DNA of 64,000 nt from CAINVV01 sp037137375 (GTDB taxonomy: Bacteria > Bacteroidota > Bacteroidia > Bacteroidales > Prolixibacteraceae), in the NCBI GenBank assembly GCA_037137375.1, contig JBAXKJ010000005.1:62001-126000 (forward strand). Direction: 5' to 3'. The position numbers were made by a program, and so were the translations under genes. The first letter of the stretch is position 1. The number at the start of each line of letters is the position of its first letter. Positions 17,340 to 26,654 of this stretch are shown here, in pieces. Under the pieces are notes generated by a model, which was not told the origin of the DNA, did not search any database, and saw only the letters and a program-made list of their open reading frames with translations.

Positions 17340-18590
17340 ATGATTCAATTCGATAAGATCAAATTAGACAATGGATTAACAGTCATTGTTCATACCGACA
17401 AAAGTACCCCTTTCGTTGCCGTAAATGTCTGTTACAGGGTGGGATCCAAGCATGAAGACCCGAACAGGACCGGCTTTGCCCACCTTTTTGAGCACCTTAC
17501 GTTCGGTGGTTCAGCCAATGTGAAAGACTTTGACCTTGCCGTTCAAAGAGCTGGAGGCGCCAACAATGCCTTTACTTCCAATGATCTTACGAATTATTAT
17601 ATCACCCTGCCTGCCAACAATATAGAGACGGCTTTATGGCTGGAGTCCGACCGGATGCTGGGCCCTAAATTTTCCAAAAAGGGTCTTGATGTTCAGAAAA
17701 AAGTAGTGATCGAAGAGTTCCGGCAGCGCAATCTCAACAGACCATACGGGGATGTCTGGCATCTGCTTAGGGATCTGGCCTACAAGGTCCACCCCTACCG
17801 CTGGCCTACCATCGGACTCGTACCTGAACACATTGAATCTGCCGGTCTGGGCGATGTGAAAGACTTTTTCTTTCATCATTATGCGCCTAACAATGCGGTT
17901 CTGGTCATCAGTGGAAACATAGCTTCCGCGGAAGCCTTCAAACTTGCAGAGAAGTGGTTCGGTGATATCCCCTCGCGGGAAATTGCCCCTTATCTTGGAC
18001 TGCCCGAACCTTTGCAGGAAACGGATCGCGAAATAACCGTCTACCGTGATGTTCCGATTGATACTTTTTATGTCGCCTGGCACATGGGTTCCAGAAAAGA
18101 TAAGAGCTTTTATGTACTGGATCTGCTTTCAGATATTCTTTCCAACGGCAGCTCTTCGAGATTCGAAGTCAAGCTGGTAAAAGAGCAGAAACTCTTCACA
18201 GAGGCGGATGCCTATCTCTCCGGCGAAAATGAGCCCGGACTATTTGTCGCTACAGGTAAGGCTTCCACAGGCATTGACATTCACCTGGCCAGGGAAAAAA
18301 TGCTGGAAGAGATCATGATGACAGTCGAGACGCCCATCACTGCCTACGAATTAGAGAAAGTGAAGAACAGGGTGGAATCAGACTTGCTGCTCAATGAAAT
18401 AGGGTATCTGGAGAAAGCTATCCAACTTGCAAGCTTTGAAATTATGGGTGATGCTTCCGAGATTAATCGTCAGGGAGAAAAATACAGGGAGGTTACAGCG
18501 GAAGATTTGCTGCAGACAGCCAATAACCTTTTCAGGACGGGGAACCGCAATACGCTGAACTATCTGTCTCTCCAAAATTCAAAAAAATGA
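17340..18590 (+). CDS. M16 family zinc peptidase, catalytic subunit
   Basis: About 416 residues, the size of a single M16B-type subunit. The inverted zinc motif HLFEH is at residues 48-52 (His48, Glu51, His52), and the third ligand region EEFRQR has Glu125/Glu126, spaced as in the family. The frame stays open to an ATG at 17184, but I choose ATG 17340. It gives the usual short N-terminus (MIQFDKIKLDNGLTVIVH), and a good promoter lies between the two. No signal peptide is evident with this start. It overlaps the next gene by 4 nt (ATGA); that gene encodes a partner without the zinc motif, a known two-subunit arrangement. Confidence 0.93.
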   Translation: MIQFDKIKLDNGLTVIVHTDKSTPFVAVNVCYRVGSKHEDPNRTGFAHLFEHLTFGGSANVKDFDLAVQRAGGANNAFTSNDLTNYYITLPANNIETALWLESDRMLGPKFSKKGLDVQKKVVIEEFRQRNLNRPYGDVWHLLRDLAYKVHPYRWPTIGLVPEHIESAGLGDVKDFFFHHYAPNNAVLVISGNIASAEAFKLAEKWFGDIPSREIAPYLGLPEPLQETDREITVYRDVPIDTFYVAWHMGSRKDKSFYVLDLLSDILSNGSSSRFEVKLVKEQKLFTEADAYLSGENEPGLFVATGKASTGIDIHLAREKMLEEIMMTVETPITAYELEKVKNRVESDLLLNEIGYLEKAIQLASFEIMGDASEINRQGEKYREVTAEDLLQTANNLFRTGNRNTLNYLSLQNSKK

Positions 18591-19867
18591 GCCCATTCAG
18601 AAAAATAGCTCCCGAAGTACACAGTGTCGATAAAATAGACTTTTTCGAACCGGAATACCAGCTGTTGCCAGGCGGAACCTCCTTCTTTACGTTGTACGGA
18701 GGAACACAGGAGGTCGTGAAGCTGGATTTCAGTTTCAAGGCTGGAAACTGGTATGAAGACTCGAAGCTGGAGAGTTTGATGGCAGCCTCCATGATTTCAG
18801 AAGGAACATCAGGAAAGACGGCAAGAGAGATTGCGGACAGAATAGATTTTTATGGCGCCCAACTAAGTACTATTCCCTATTACGACAATAATTATGTTTC
18901 GCTGCTATCCCTGAAAAAGCATCTCCCACATCTGATACCTCTCCTGGCAGAGATTATTCAGGATGCATCCTTTCCCGAAAATGAATTTGAAATCGCAAGA
19001 CAAAAACGCAAGCAAAGAGCGCTTGTTGATGCCGAAAAAGTCGGTATAGTTGCCCAACGTGCCTTCTTAAGATCCCTGATGGGGCAAGGTCATCCTTATG
19101 CACCAATAACTTCCCCAGACGTTTATGATGAAGTGACACTGGAGGGCGCCAGGAACCACTACAAGAAATATTACTATTCTTCAAACGCCACACTCTTCGC
19201 TTCGGGAGATGTCGATGAGGAAGTTAAGAAAATGATTGTTGAACATTTTGGACCCACCTGGGGAACACCTTCCCTTTTCAAGACTAACCAGATTCCGGTG
19301 GTAAGTTCCGGAGAAAGAACGAGTTTCATAGAGCGGGAAAATGCCAATCAAAATGCTATCACCATTGGCAAGAGAGTTCCGGCACAGCATCATCCTGATT
19401 CCCCGGGGCTCAAATTGCTCACCACCATTTTCGGGGGCTACTTTGGTTCGAGGCTGATGAGCAATCTCCGGGAGGAGAAAGGGCTAACTTACGGAATCCA
19501 TGCCTCTGTAGTATCCTTCGTCCGGGAGGCTATCTTCATGATTCATGCCGAAGTGACGGCGGAAAAAACGGAGGAAGCAATCAAAGAGATATTCCATGAA
19601 ATGCAGCGACTACGGGATGAACTCGTTCCTGAATCGGAGCTCGAGCCTTTGCGAAGTTTTCTTTCCGGCCGGATGCTGGAGGATTTCGACGGACCGTTTG
19701 CACGCTCCCAGAGTTTTTCTTCACTCTATGAAGCAGGACTAAAAGTTGACTATTTCGATAAGATTATTCACGCCATTAAGACTACTACACCTGAACAAAT
19801 CAGGGAACTGGCACGGAAATATTTTGATCCTGAGACGATGTATACCGTCGCAGCCGGGAAGAAATAG
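18587..19867 (+). CDS. M16 family peptidase-like, non-catalytic partner
   Basis: A 426-residue M16-fold protein. Where the catalytic partner has HxxEH this one has LMAASMI (about residues 63-69), so zinc binding and catalysis are lost. It keeps the family's C-terminal signature with GGYFGSRLMSNLREEKGLTYG near residue 285, which contains the R/Y pair that completes the partner's active site in M16B heterodimers. It is translationally coupled to the catalytic gene by a 4-nt overlap. Together they probably form a peptide-degrading heterodimer. Confidence is high for the family, moderate for the exact role. Confidence 0.91.
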   Translation: MSPFRKIAPEVHSVDKIDFFEPEYQLLPGGTSFFTLYGGTQEVVKLDFSFKAGNWYEDSKLESLMAASMISEGTSGKTAREIADRIDFYGAQLSTIPYYDNNYVSLLSLKKHLPHLIPLLAEIIQDASFPENEFEIARQKRKQRALVDAEKVGIVAQRAFLRSLMGQGHPYAPITSPDVYDEVTLEGARNHYKKYYYSSNATLFASGDVDEEVKKMIVEHFGPTWGTPSLFKTNQIPVVSSGERTSFIERENANQNAITIGKRVPAQHHPDSPGLKLLTTIFGGYFGSRLMSNLREEKGLTYGIHASVVSFVREAIFMIHAEVTAEKTEEAIKEIFHEMQRLRDELVPESELEPLRSFLSGRMLEDFDGPFARSQSFSSLYEAGLKVDYFDKIIHAIKTTTPEQIRELARKYFDPETMYTVAAGKK

Positions 19868-19871
19868 TTGA

Positions 19872-20813
19872 TTATAATAGTTTTCCCTGCCAGCTGTCAC
19901 TCTCCTTCATGAGTTTGTCGACTTTGGCCACAAATTCATAATTCTTCAGTCCCCATTGTGGGGCGATAACCATTCCGGCAGGTGCAGAACTGACGAAACG
20001 TTGCACGAAGATCCGGGGTGACAAATATCCGAGAAATCTCACCACAAGATCAGCATATTCCTGAACCTCAAAGAGGTGAAATCCGGCAGGATTCTCCCGG
20101 AATTCCTGCGCTATTCGAGTACCTTTGTGTATCTGAAGCTGATGCAGTTTAATACTGTGAACAGGCAGTTCAGAGACCACCTTCGCATAGGATAAGAACT
20201 CTTTTTCCTCCTCACCGGGAAGGCCCAGTATTAAATGGACGCAATTGTCAATTCCCCTTTGGGCAATCCGGTTTATTGCATCGATCGACTCCTGCACAGT
20301 ATGTCCGCGGTTAATGCGCCTAAGGGTCTCATCATTCAGACTTTCGATTCCGAGTTCCAGCGAGACGTAACATTTTTCTGCGAACTCCTCCAGTAAATCG
20401 AGTATCTCGTCACTCAGGCAATCGGGCCGGGTCGCAATCACCAAGCCTATGACTTCAGGATGCTTCAATGCTTCTTCATAAGCTTGACGCAACATCCCAA
20501 CCGGAGCATAAGTGTTGCTGAAAGCCTGAAAATAAGCCAGGTACCGCATGGTTGGATATTTAGCTGCGAAGAACTGGATGCCCTTGACAATTTGTTTTTC
20601 GATGATTTTTTCATCTCGGCAATAATCCGGATTAAAACTCTTATTGTTGCAGTAAGTGCATCCACCGGTGCTTTTGGAGCCATCCCGGTTAGGACAGGTA
20701 AATCCGGCATCCAGGGAAATTTTCTGGACGCGACCCTCAAACCGGCCTCTGAACCAGGCAGAATAGTCATTGTACCTCTTCTCACTCCCCCACGGAAAAT
20801 CCCTGTTTCCCAT
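19872..20813 (-). CDS. TIGR01212/YhcC-family radical SAM protein
   Basis: A 313-residue radical SAM protein. The cluster-binding cysteines are in the wide-spaced pattern CPNRDGSKSTGGCTYC (about residues 36-51), characteristic of the YhcC/TIGR01212 group, which resembles the Elp3 radical SAM core. Other family signs are LGIESLNDETLRRINRGHT near residue 155 and GLPGEE near 198. The reaction is not established as far as I know. It converges with the M16 pair with only 4 nt between. A pyrimidine-rich repeat tract lies upstream of its start. Confidence 0.9.
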   Translation of the reverse strand: MGNRDFPWGSEKRYNDYSAWFRGRFEGRVQKISLDAGFTCPNRDGSKSTGGCTYCNNKSFNPDYCRDEKIIEKQIVKGIQFFAAKYPTMRYLAYFQAFSNTYAPVGMLRQAYEEALKHPEVIGLVIATRPDCLSDEILDLLEEFAEKCYVSLELGIESLNDETLRRINRGHTVQESIDAINRIAQRGIDNCVHLILGLPGEEEKEFLSYAKVVSELPVHSIKLHQLQIHKGTRIAQEFRENPAGFHLFEVQEYADLVVRFLGYLSPRIFVQRFVSSAPAGMVIAPQWGLKNYEFVAKVDKLMKESDSWQGKLL

Positions 20814-20840
20814 TCATCATCATTTATTTTCCAAATTTAA

Positions 20841-21012
20841 CATTTCCCACCTTCACTTCACCTTTTACCTTTCCCCTTTATCCTTTAACCTTTATCCTTT
20901 AACCTTTCCCCTTTTCTCTATCCCTTCTTCACTATTCACTTTCTCTTGTTCATTTCTTTCTTCATTTTTCACTTTTAACTTTACACTTTTCACTTTTCTT
21001 TTCTACTTTCAT
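20841..21012. repeat. Pyrimidine-rich tract with heptamer repeats
   Basis: About 170 nt that are almost purine-free on the plus strand, apart from the A of each repeat unit. The core 20868-20916 is a run of 7-nt units of the form NCCTTTA/NCCTTTC. The same unit recurs at 37780, 39662 and 58678. The tract lies between the divergent radical SAM and DUF4301 genes. A short frame across it (20770-21027) would encode only a low-complexity peptide and is not a gene. Confidence 0.8.
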
Positions 21013-21039
21013 CCAATCGAAAACTGATACGCGAAAACC

Positions 21040-22584
21040 ATGTTCACAGGTATAGATAAGCAGCAAATTCAAGCCAGAGGCAGCCACCTCGAAGAAGTTG
21101 AGAATCAGATAATTCATTTTGTGCGCGGATTTCCATTTCTGAAGACTGTCGATGCTGCCAGCGTCGGAAACGGAATAACCCGATTAAGTGAGACAGAATG
21201 TTCCAGACTGGTCAACTTTTATGAAACCCAGCTGGAGAAAGGCACCCTCCCGTTGAAATTCGTTCCCGCCTCCGGTGCTGCCAGCAGAATGTTTCAGTCA
21301 CTTTTTTCTTACCAGGAAGAAGCCACCAACAACGACGAAGCCGCACAGCTTTTGACCCTCGACCGCCACAAGAGTGTCCGGAGTTTCTTCGAACAACTCT
21401 CTAAGTTCGCTTTCTATCCTATGCTGGCAGATACTTTAGGAGATCTGAAAGATCCCTCCGGCAGACTGAAATACATCGAAATTTTGCGCGCTGTGCTTTC
21501 CCCGGAAGGATTAAATTACGGTTTCCTACCGAAAGGACTTCTGGATTTTCATCAATATTCAGACCTAAGCAGGACTCCCGCGGAGGAGCATTTAGTAGAA
21601 GGCGCACTCTATGGCGCCGATGCAAAAGGGATCGTCCGGATTCATTTTACGGTCTCCCCTGAGCACCTGACACTGTTCAAAAAGAAATGTGAGACAGCCG
21701 CAAAAGAGTATGGAAAGAGATACGAAGTTCAGTACGACATCACTTTTTCGGAGCAAAAACCTTCGACCGACACCATCGCGGTAGATGAGAATAACGAACC
21801 TTTTCGAACTTTGGAAGGAAAACTGTTTTTCAGGCCGGCTGGTCATGGTGCACTTCTGGAGAATCTCAACGACCTGCAGGCAGACCTGATCTTCGTCAAG
21901 AATATCGATAACGTCGTGCCTGACAGACTGAAAGACGATACCATCAAATATAAAAAAGCGATCGCCGGGATGTTGCTGGAGCGCCAGAGTCAGATCTTCG
22001 AAAAGCTATCTCTACTTGACAATCCATCCCAGCTAACTGATCTTCAACTGGATGAGATGCTGAGATTTTTGGAAATTGAATTATCGACACGGCCTGATGA
22101 TAAGCGTCAAATCACAGACCGCGAAACTAAGATCAACTATCTTCAGGCAAAGCTGAACAGGCCCATCCGCGTCTGTGGAATGGTCAAAAATGAGGGAGAA
22201 CCGGGCGGCGGACCCTTCTGGGCAATTCAGCCGGATGGCACCACCACCCTCCAGGTTGTAGAGAGCAGTCAGATCGATCTGAAAAATCCCGAACAGGCAG
22301 CCATCGCTTCACATGCGACACATTTCAATCCTGTCGACCTGGTCTGTGGCGTCCGAAACTACAAAGGCGCAAAATTCTCATTGCCAACCTACAGGGATCC
22401 CGAGACTGGTTTCATCTCATCTAAATCGAAGGATGGAAAACCACTTAAAGCTCAGGAACTTCCAGGACTTTGGAATGGTGCCATGTCCGATTGGATCACC
22501 TTCTTCGTAGAGGTTCCACCGGTCACTTTCAATCCTGTCAAGACAGTAAATGACCTTTTGAGACCGGAACATCAGCCTCTTTAA
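21040..22584 (+). CDS. DUF4301 family protein
   Basis: A 514-residue protein matching the Bacteroidota DUF4301 family in length and style. It has LKFVPASGAASRMFQSLF near residue 80, a stretch that resembles nucleotide-sugar pyrophosphorylase loops, and a GMVKNEGEPGGGPFWA motif near residue 380. The ending PEHQPL is hydrophilic. No signal peptide or membrane segments are visible, so it is cytosolic. Its function is not known to me; a nucleotidyltransferase-like fold has been my reading of the first motif, but this is unproven. The pyrimidine-rich repeat tract lies just upstream of the ATG. Confidence 0.82.
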   Translation: MFTGIDKQQIQARGSHLEEVENQIIHFVRGFPFLKTVDAASVGNGITRLSETECSRLVNFYETQLEKGTLPLKFVPASGAASRMFQSLFSYQEEATNNDEAAQLLTLDRHKSVRSFFEQLSKFAFYPMLADTLGDLKDPSGRLKYIEILRAVLSPEGLNYGFLPKGLLDFHQYSDLSRTPAEEHLVEGALYGADAKGIVRIHFTVSPEHLTLFKKKCETAAKEYGKRYEVQYDITFSEQKPSTDTIAVDENNEPFRTLEGKLFFRPAGHGALLENLNDLQADLIFVKNIDNVVPDRLKDDTIKYKKAIAGMLLERQSQIFEKLSLLDNPSQLTDLQLDEMLRFLEIELSTRPDDKRQITDRETKINYLQAKLNRPIRVCGMVKNEGEPGGGPFWAIQPDGTTTLQVVESSQIDLKNPEQAAIASHATHFNPVDLVCGVRNYKGAKFSLPTYRDPETGFISSKSKDGKPLKAQELPGLWNGAMSDWITFFVEVPPVTFNPVKTVNDLLRPEHQPL

Positions 22585-22595
22585 ACCATTTTGAT

Positions 22596-22603
22596 TACCT
22601 TTG
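22596..22603 (+). promoter_or_regulatory. Candidate -7 box for the TPR-aroE pair
   Basis: TACCTTTG matches TAnnTTTG and lies 22 nt before the ATG at 22626. No convincing -33 TTG is found at the right distance, so confidence is limited. Confidence 0.4.
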
Positions 22604-22625
22604 TACCGATTTTAAGTCGTTAGTT

Positions 22626-24044
22626 ATGATGTGGGACGAGTCAAGAGATAATTTCGAAAGCAAGGAGTTTGCCGGTGTTTTGAAGCGTTATAAACAGATG
22701 CTTACAGAACAGCGCACGGAGTTTTTCGACGTGGCCGATTTTGAATTTATCGCGGATCAATACATTGATAAGAGTCAGTTTTCCAATGCTTTACAGGCTT
22801 GTGAGATCGCCCTCCGTCAACATCCCAACTCTATTATAGTTAAGATTAAAAAGGCTCAGATCTACCTGTCACAATTGAAAGTTCCAAAGGCTCTCCACTT
22901 ACTCAAAGAACTCGAAGAGATTGAAAATACCAATCCTGATATTCTGATGATGCTTGGGACCTGCCACAACATGAAAGGTGAGTTCCACCGGGCCAACGAA
23001 TATTTCAAGAAAGCAGAGCAATTTGCTTTCGAAGACCGGGATGAGCTGCTCTACAATATTGGTATATCATTTATTCAGACAGGCGCATACGACGAAGCGC
23101 TCAAGTATCTTCTGAAGGCGTTGGACGAAAATCCTGATCACGAACCGGTCCTGTATGACCTCGCTTTCTGCTATGAAAAGGTTGGCGATGACCCAAAAGC
23201 CATCGAATATTATAATAAATACCTCGACATAGATCCGTTCTCTGAATCCGCCTGGTATAACCTGGGGATCATCTACAACCGACTCGAAGATTATGATCAG
23301 GCAATTGTTTCCTATGATTATGCGCTGGCAATCGATGAAAATTATTCGGCTGCGATCTTCAACCGGGCCAACGCCCTGTCTGCCATCGAAAGATTTGAGG
23401 AATCGATTGCTGCCTACCATGACTATCTCAGGGTGGATGCTGATTCTGTCGATGCCCATCTCTATCTGGCCGACTGCTATTTCCAGCTGGACGACTTTGA
23501 GAATGCCGGATTATATTACGATAGAACGCTCGCTATTGAACCCAATTCGGCCGATGGCTGGTTCGGCGCCGGTCTGGTCAAGCTGATTTATAATCTGCCT
23601 GCAGAAGCCGCGCCATTGCTGATCAGATCGCTCGAACTGAATCCGGAATGCGCTGAATGCTGGAACGCCTTGGGCAAAGCCCATGCGGCACTCAATAAAT
23701 TCAAGGATGCGAAAATTTGTTACTTAAGGGCACTCGAGTTGGACAATGAAATTGCAGAATATTGGCTTTCCTATGCCGATCTGCTTTTCAATCACAACGA
23801 TTTTGAGGAAACATTTAAAATATTGAGTGAAGCTGAAAATTCCGAGGCATATTGTGCCGCAATATTTTACAGACAGGCTGGATTTTATGCACTGCAAGAG
23901 AACTTCGAGCTCGCGAAGGAAAAACTTGAAATTGCCCTCTCAGAAGATTTTGAGGCACACATCGAGTTCCTCGAAAATTTCCCTGCATTCGAACATTCAG
24001 TCTGGGTTAACGAACTGATTGAGAAATGCAGACCTACGGACTGA
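22626..24044 (+). CDS. Tetratricopeptide repeat protein
   Basis: A 472-residue protein made almost entirely of TPR helices, roughly eleven repeats from about residue 45. Clear units include YNIGISFIQTGAYDEALKYL, YNLGIIYNRLEDYDQAIVSY and NALGKAHAALNKFKDAKICY. It is acidic, with no signal peptide or membrane segment. Such proteins act as protein-binding scaffolds; the partner here is unknown. The end overlaps the start of aroE by 19 nt, so the two are co-transcribed and probably translationally coupled. The same TPR-aroE neighbourhood occurs in other Bacteroidales as far as I recall, but without a known functional link. Confidence 0.9.
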   Translation: MMWDESRDNFESKEFAGVLKRYKQMLTEQRTEFFDVADFEFIADQYIDKSQFSNALQACEIALRQHPNSIIVKIKKAQIYLSQLKVPKALHLLKELEEIENTNPDILMMLGTCHNMKGEFHRANEYFKKAEQFAFEDRDELLYNIGISFIQTGAYDEALKYLLKALDENPDHEPVLYDLAFCYEKVGDDPKAIEYYNKYLDIDPFSESAWYNLGIIYNRLEDYDQAIVSYDYALAIDENYSAAIFNRANALSAIERFEESIAAYHDYLRVDADSVDAHLYLADCYFQLDDFENAGLYYDRTLAIEPNSADGWFGAGLVKLIYNLPAEAAPLLIRSLELNPECAECWNALGKAHAALNKFKDAKICYLRALELDNEIAEYWLSYADLLFNHNDFEETFKILSEAENSEAYCAAIFYRQAGFYALQENFELAKEKLEIALSEDFEAHIEFLENFPAFEHSVWVNELIEKCRPTD

Positions 24045-24793
24045 TCGGCTACCCGCTCTCCCACTCCTTTTCGAAGAAGTTTTTCACTGCTAAATTTGAG
24101 GCAGAGTCAATCGATGCTGAATATCTAAATTTTGAGATTAACGATATTTCGTTGCTGCCGACCGTAATAAATGAACATCCCGGACTACTCGGTTTCAATG
24201 TCACCATCCCTTATAAACAAGCCGTAATTCCCTACCTGGAAAGCTGTGATCCGAAGGCTGCCGCTATCAATGCAGTCAACACCGTGAAAGTCGACTGGTC
24301 GGACGGAACTCCCAGGCTCAGAGGGTTCAACACGGATCTCATCGGATTCAGGGATTCACTACGGCCTCACCTTCAATCTCATCACACCCGTGCACTGGTG
24401 CTGGGTACCGGTGGCGCTTCCAAGGCAGTCGTCGCCGTACTTTCCGAACTTTCCATTCCTTCCGTTCTGGTTTCCCGAGAATCCAAATCAGGTATCTCCA
24501 TTTCCTACCACGATCTTACCAGGAAAGTTATGGAAGAACATACGATCATCGTCAACACCACACCGCTCGGTACCTTCCCCAAGATAGAAGGATGTCCGGA
24601 GATGCCATTTGAATTCATCTCTAAACATCACCTGCTTTTCGACCTGGTCTACAATCCGCCCGTCACCCAATTTCTTACAAGAGGTCTAGAACAGGGCGCA
24701 ACCATCAAAAACGGTTATGAAATGCTAGAGCTACAAGCCCTTGCAGCCTGGAGGATCTGGAATGAACCTGAAGATGGGAAGACTGGAACTTAA
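24026..24793 (+). CDS. aroE: Shikimate dehydrogenase
   Basis: A 255-residue protein with the AroE layout. The substrate half has GLIGYPLSHSFSKKFF at residues 4-19 (serines of the shikimate site) and FNVTIPYKQAV with the catalytic lysine near residue 65. NAVNT is near 93, and the NADP-binding GTGGASKAVV loop is near residue 130. The C-terminal GYEMLELQALAAW closes the fold. It reduces 3-dehydroshikimate to shikimate in aromatic amino-acid synthesis. The start lies within the 3' end of the TPR gene. Assignment is firm. Confidence 0.96.
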   Translation: MQTYGLIGYPLSHSFSKKFFTAKFEAESIDAEYLNFEINDISLLPTVINEHPGLLGFNVTIPYKQAVIPYLESCDPKAAAINAVNTVKVDWSDGTPRLRGFNTDLIGFRDSLRPHLQSHHTRALVLGTGGASKAVVAVLSELSIPSVLVSRESKSGISISYHDLTRKVMEEHTIIVNTTPLGTFPKIEGCPEMPFEFISKHHLLFDLVYNPPVTQFLTRGLEQGATIKNGYEMLELQALAAWRIWNEPEDGKTGT

Positions 24794-24844
24794 ACTCAAA
24801 GAGTGGCAACGATGAGTTGGAAATGAGGTAAATTATCCCCGGTA

Positions 24845-25246
24845 TTACAGTTTCCTGTTACGAAGATCATTTAAAATCTTTCTGTAAAGGAGTTGTGCGA
24901 ATTCAAAAAACTGCTGAGCTTGTTTTAGATTTGGTTTACCATCCGGCAACAAGCCATATTCACCTGGATATCTGGATTCTGTGTACAAACTATCAAGAGC
25001 GATAACGATTTCATCATCTGCGTCAAGATCAATATAAGCTGAGCTAAGATCTATTAATTTGCTCAAAGAGTGTATCCTGGGAACCTTTTCACCAAATTCT
25101 TCAAGGATGGCTTTCAAAGATTTTTCAATAGCCTGTTGAGCATGAAATGCAACCTGACCTGTTAGTCTCTGGTCATTAATCAGACAGGCTATGCTTTCAA
25201 GATCGAGAAAAGCCAATTCTAACCATTCTTTGGTAATTTCTTTCAT
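24845..25246 (-). CDS. HEPN domain protein
   Basis: A 133-residue all-helical protein of the HEPN superfamily. Recognisable parts are FHAQQAIEKSLKAIL near residue 34, IHSLSKLIDL near 58 and YTESRYPGEY near 89. This is the subgroup found beside minimal nucleotidyltransferases. I do not see the R-x4-6-H motif of HepT-type ribonuclease toxins, so nuclease activity is doubtful. It lies 6 nt after the nucleotidyltransferase gene, and the two form an MNT/HEPN pair. These act as toxin-antitoxin systems in some bacteria; others may modify small molecules. Confidence 0.88.
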   Translation of the reverse strand: MKEITKEWLELAFLDLESIACLINDQRLTGQVAFHAQQAIEKSLKAILEEFGEKVPRIHSLSKLIDLSSAYIDLDADDEIVIALDSLYTESRYPGEYGLLPDGKPNLKQAQQFFEFAQLLYRKILNDLRNRKL

Positions 25247-25252
25247 CTTGAA

Positions 25253-25582
25253 TTACAATAATGAAACACCTTTTTGCATAATCTCTTTTGAAAAAGAGCT
25301 TTCAGACAAGATGAATTTTTTGTGAGATGCCAAAGTATGGACAATAATATCAGAGGCATATCTCTTGCGAAAATTGCTTAAAGCCTTATATACTCTCTTT
25401 TTTATTAAGAGGCTCTCTTCAAACGAATTCGGTATAAAGTCTTCCTTGGTAACAATATAGAGATCAATATCACTGTCGGGATGTGGTGTTCCATAAGCAT
25501 AACTGCCAAACAAAATCACTTTTTCCGGATCAATAGCACTCAGATTTTCAATAATTTCCTTTTTAACTCCTTCGGCCAACAT
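25253..25582 (-). CDS. MNT-type minimal nucleotidyltransferase
   Basis: About 109 residues with the minimal nucleotidyltransferase signature FGSYAYGTPHPDSDIDL near residues 27-43, where the two Asp bind metal. I take the ATG at 25582 (MLAEGVKKEI), which is the usual distance from the motif. The frame is open to a further ATG at 25651, but the extra 23 residues look unlike the family. In MntA/HepT systems the MNT protein adds AMP to the HEPN partner and neutralises it. Here the partner gene follows after 6 nt. Confidence 0.88.
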   Translation of the reverse strand: MLAEGVKKEIIENLSAIDPEKVILFGSYAYGTPHPDSDIDLYIVTKEDFIPNSFEESLLIKKRVYKALSNFRKRYASDIIVHTLASHKKFILSESSFSKEIMQKGVSLL

Positions 25583-25676
25583 ATTTTTTGAAGATTTGAA
25601 TATAAAGGTAATAAATCTTTCGTAAGGTTTATTGCATCGAAAAAAGAACAAGGAAAGCGCTAGAATAAGATGGCCA

Positions 25677-26420
25677 TTATCTTAGGTTATCAGGGTATCC
25701 AATATCCACCAGAAACAACCCTTTTGCAGCGACACTGGTCCCGGCGCTGCCCCGATCCTTCTTTTCTATAACCATCCTGAAATCGTCCAACGATAACTTG
25801 CCCAAACCTACATCGATTAGCGTTCCTACGATTGCCCTCACCATATTGCGTAGAAACCTGTCTGCACGGATGGTAAAGACCAGTTGAGAACCCAACTCTT
25901 CCCAGAAAGCCTTATATATCAGACAATTGTTAGTCTTTACGTCACTTCCAAGCTTGCTGAAACTGGTAAAATCGCGGTATTCGAATAGAATCTTAGCCGC
26001 CTCATTCATCTTCTCCAAGTTCAATGGACGATTTTCCTTTTCGGCAAACCTGAAAGAAAAAGGATCCTTGTCGCGCGAAAGGTGGTATTGATATTCCCGG
26101 TAGGTGGCATCGAAACGAGCATGGGCATCCGGCCTGACCGGAAAAATTTTTTGAACCGCAATATCGGAGGGGAGAAGACAGTTTAATTTGAAAACTAGGT
26201 TTCCATCAGAGAGGTTTTCCAGGTTACTGTCGAAATGCGCGATGTAAAAAGAGGCGTGCACACCTGTATCCGTGCGGCCGGCACCGACCAGCTCAACCAT
26301 TTCGCGGGTCACAATGGCAAGCGCCTTTTCAGTTTCTCCCTGTACGGACAAGGCGTTATCCTGAATCTGCCAGCCATGATAGTTGGTTCCGTCGTAAGAA
26401 AGCTGAATGAAATACCTCAT
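25677..26420 (-). CDS. truA: tRNA pseudouridine(38-40) synthase
   Basis: About 247 residues, the normal TruA size. The start ATG at 26420 gives the canonical MRYFIQLSYDGTNYHGWQIQ; an ATG 10 codons upstream is possible but adds no family sequence. The catalytic aspartate is in GAGRTDTGVHA near residue 48. The later FLRNMVRAIVGTL segment near residue 195 is also diagnostic. The enzyme makes pseudouridine in the anticodon arm of many tRNAs. A TAAATTTG element upstream may be its promoter. Confidence 0.96.
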   Translation of the reverse strand: MRYFIQLSYDGTNYHGWQIQDNALSVQGETEKALAIVTREMVELVGAGRTDTGVHASFYIAHFDSNLENLSDGNLVFKLNCLLPSDIAVQKIFPVRPDAHARFDATYREYQYHLSRDKDPFSFRFAEKENRPLNLEKMNEAAKILFEYRDFTSFSKLGSDVKTNNCLIYKAFWEELGSQLVFTIRADRFLRNMVRAIVGTLIDVGLGKLSLDDFRMVIEKKDRGSAGTSVAAKGLFLVDIGYPDNLR

Positions 26421-26437
26421 AATACCGTAAATTGATG

Positions 26438-26445
26438 CAAATTTA
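26438..26445 (-). promoter_or_regulatory. Candidate -7 box for truA
   Basis: On the minus strand this reads TAAATTTG, an exact TAnnTTTG match 18 nt before the truA ATG. No clear -33 element is present at the expected spacing. Confidence 0.4.
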
Positions 26446-26654
26446 CACAAATATCATCTGACCTTTAATCGTTTTCTGAAAAACCCCGTATACCCTCAAA
26501 TCATTGCGATTCCATTTGTTTCAATTCATGAATTTGCGGATAACCGTGCGTTATGAATTTGACTTAACATTTTTTAATGAAATCTTAATTTTATATATTG
26601 TTCAAAAGACTATTTTCGTAACCGTTTTAACATTTATCAATAAAAATCATCCTT

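Noticed and set aside
20770..21027. A plus-strand frame of 85 residues rich in L, F, S and T
   Set aside because: It is the pyrimidine-rich repeat tract.
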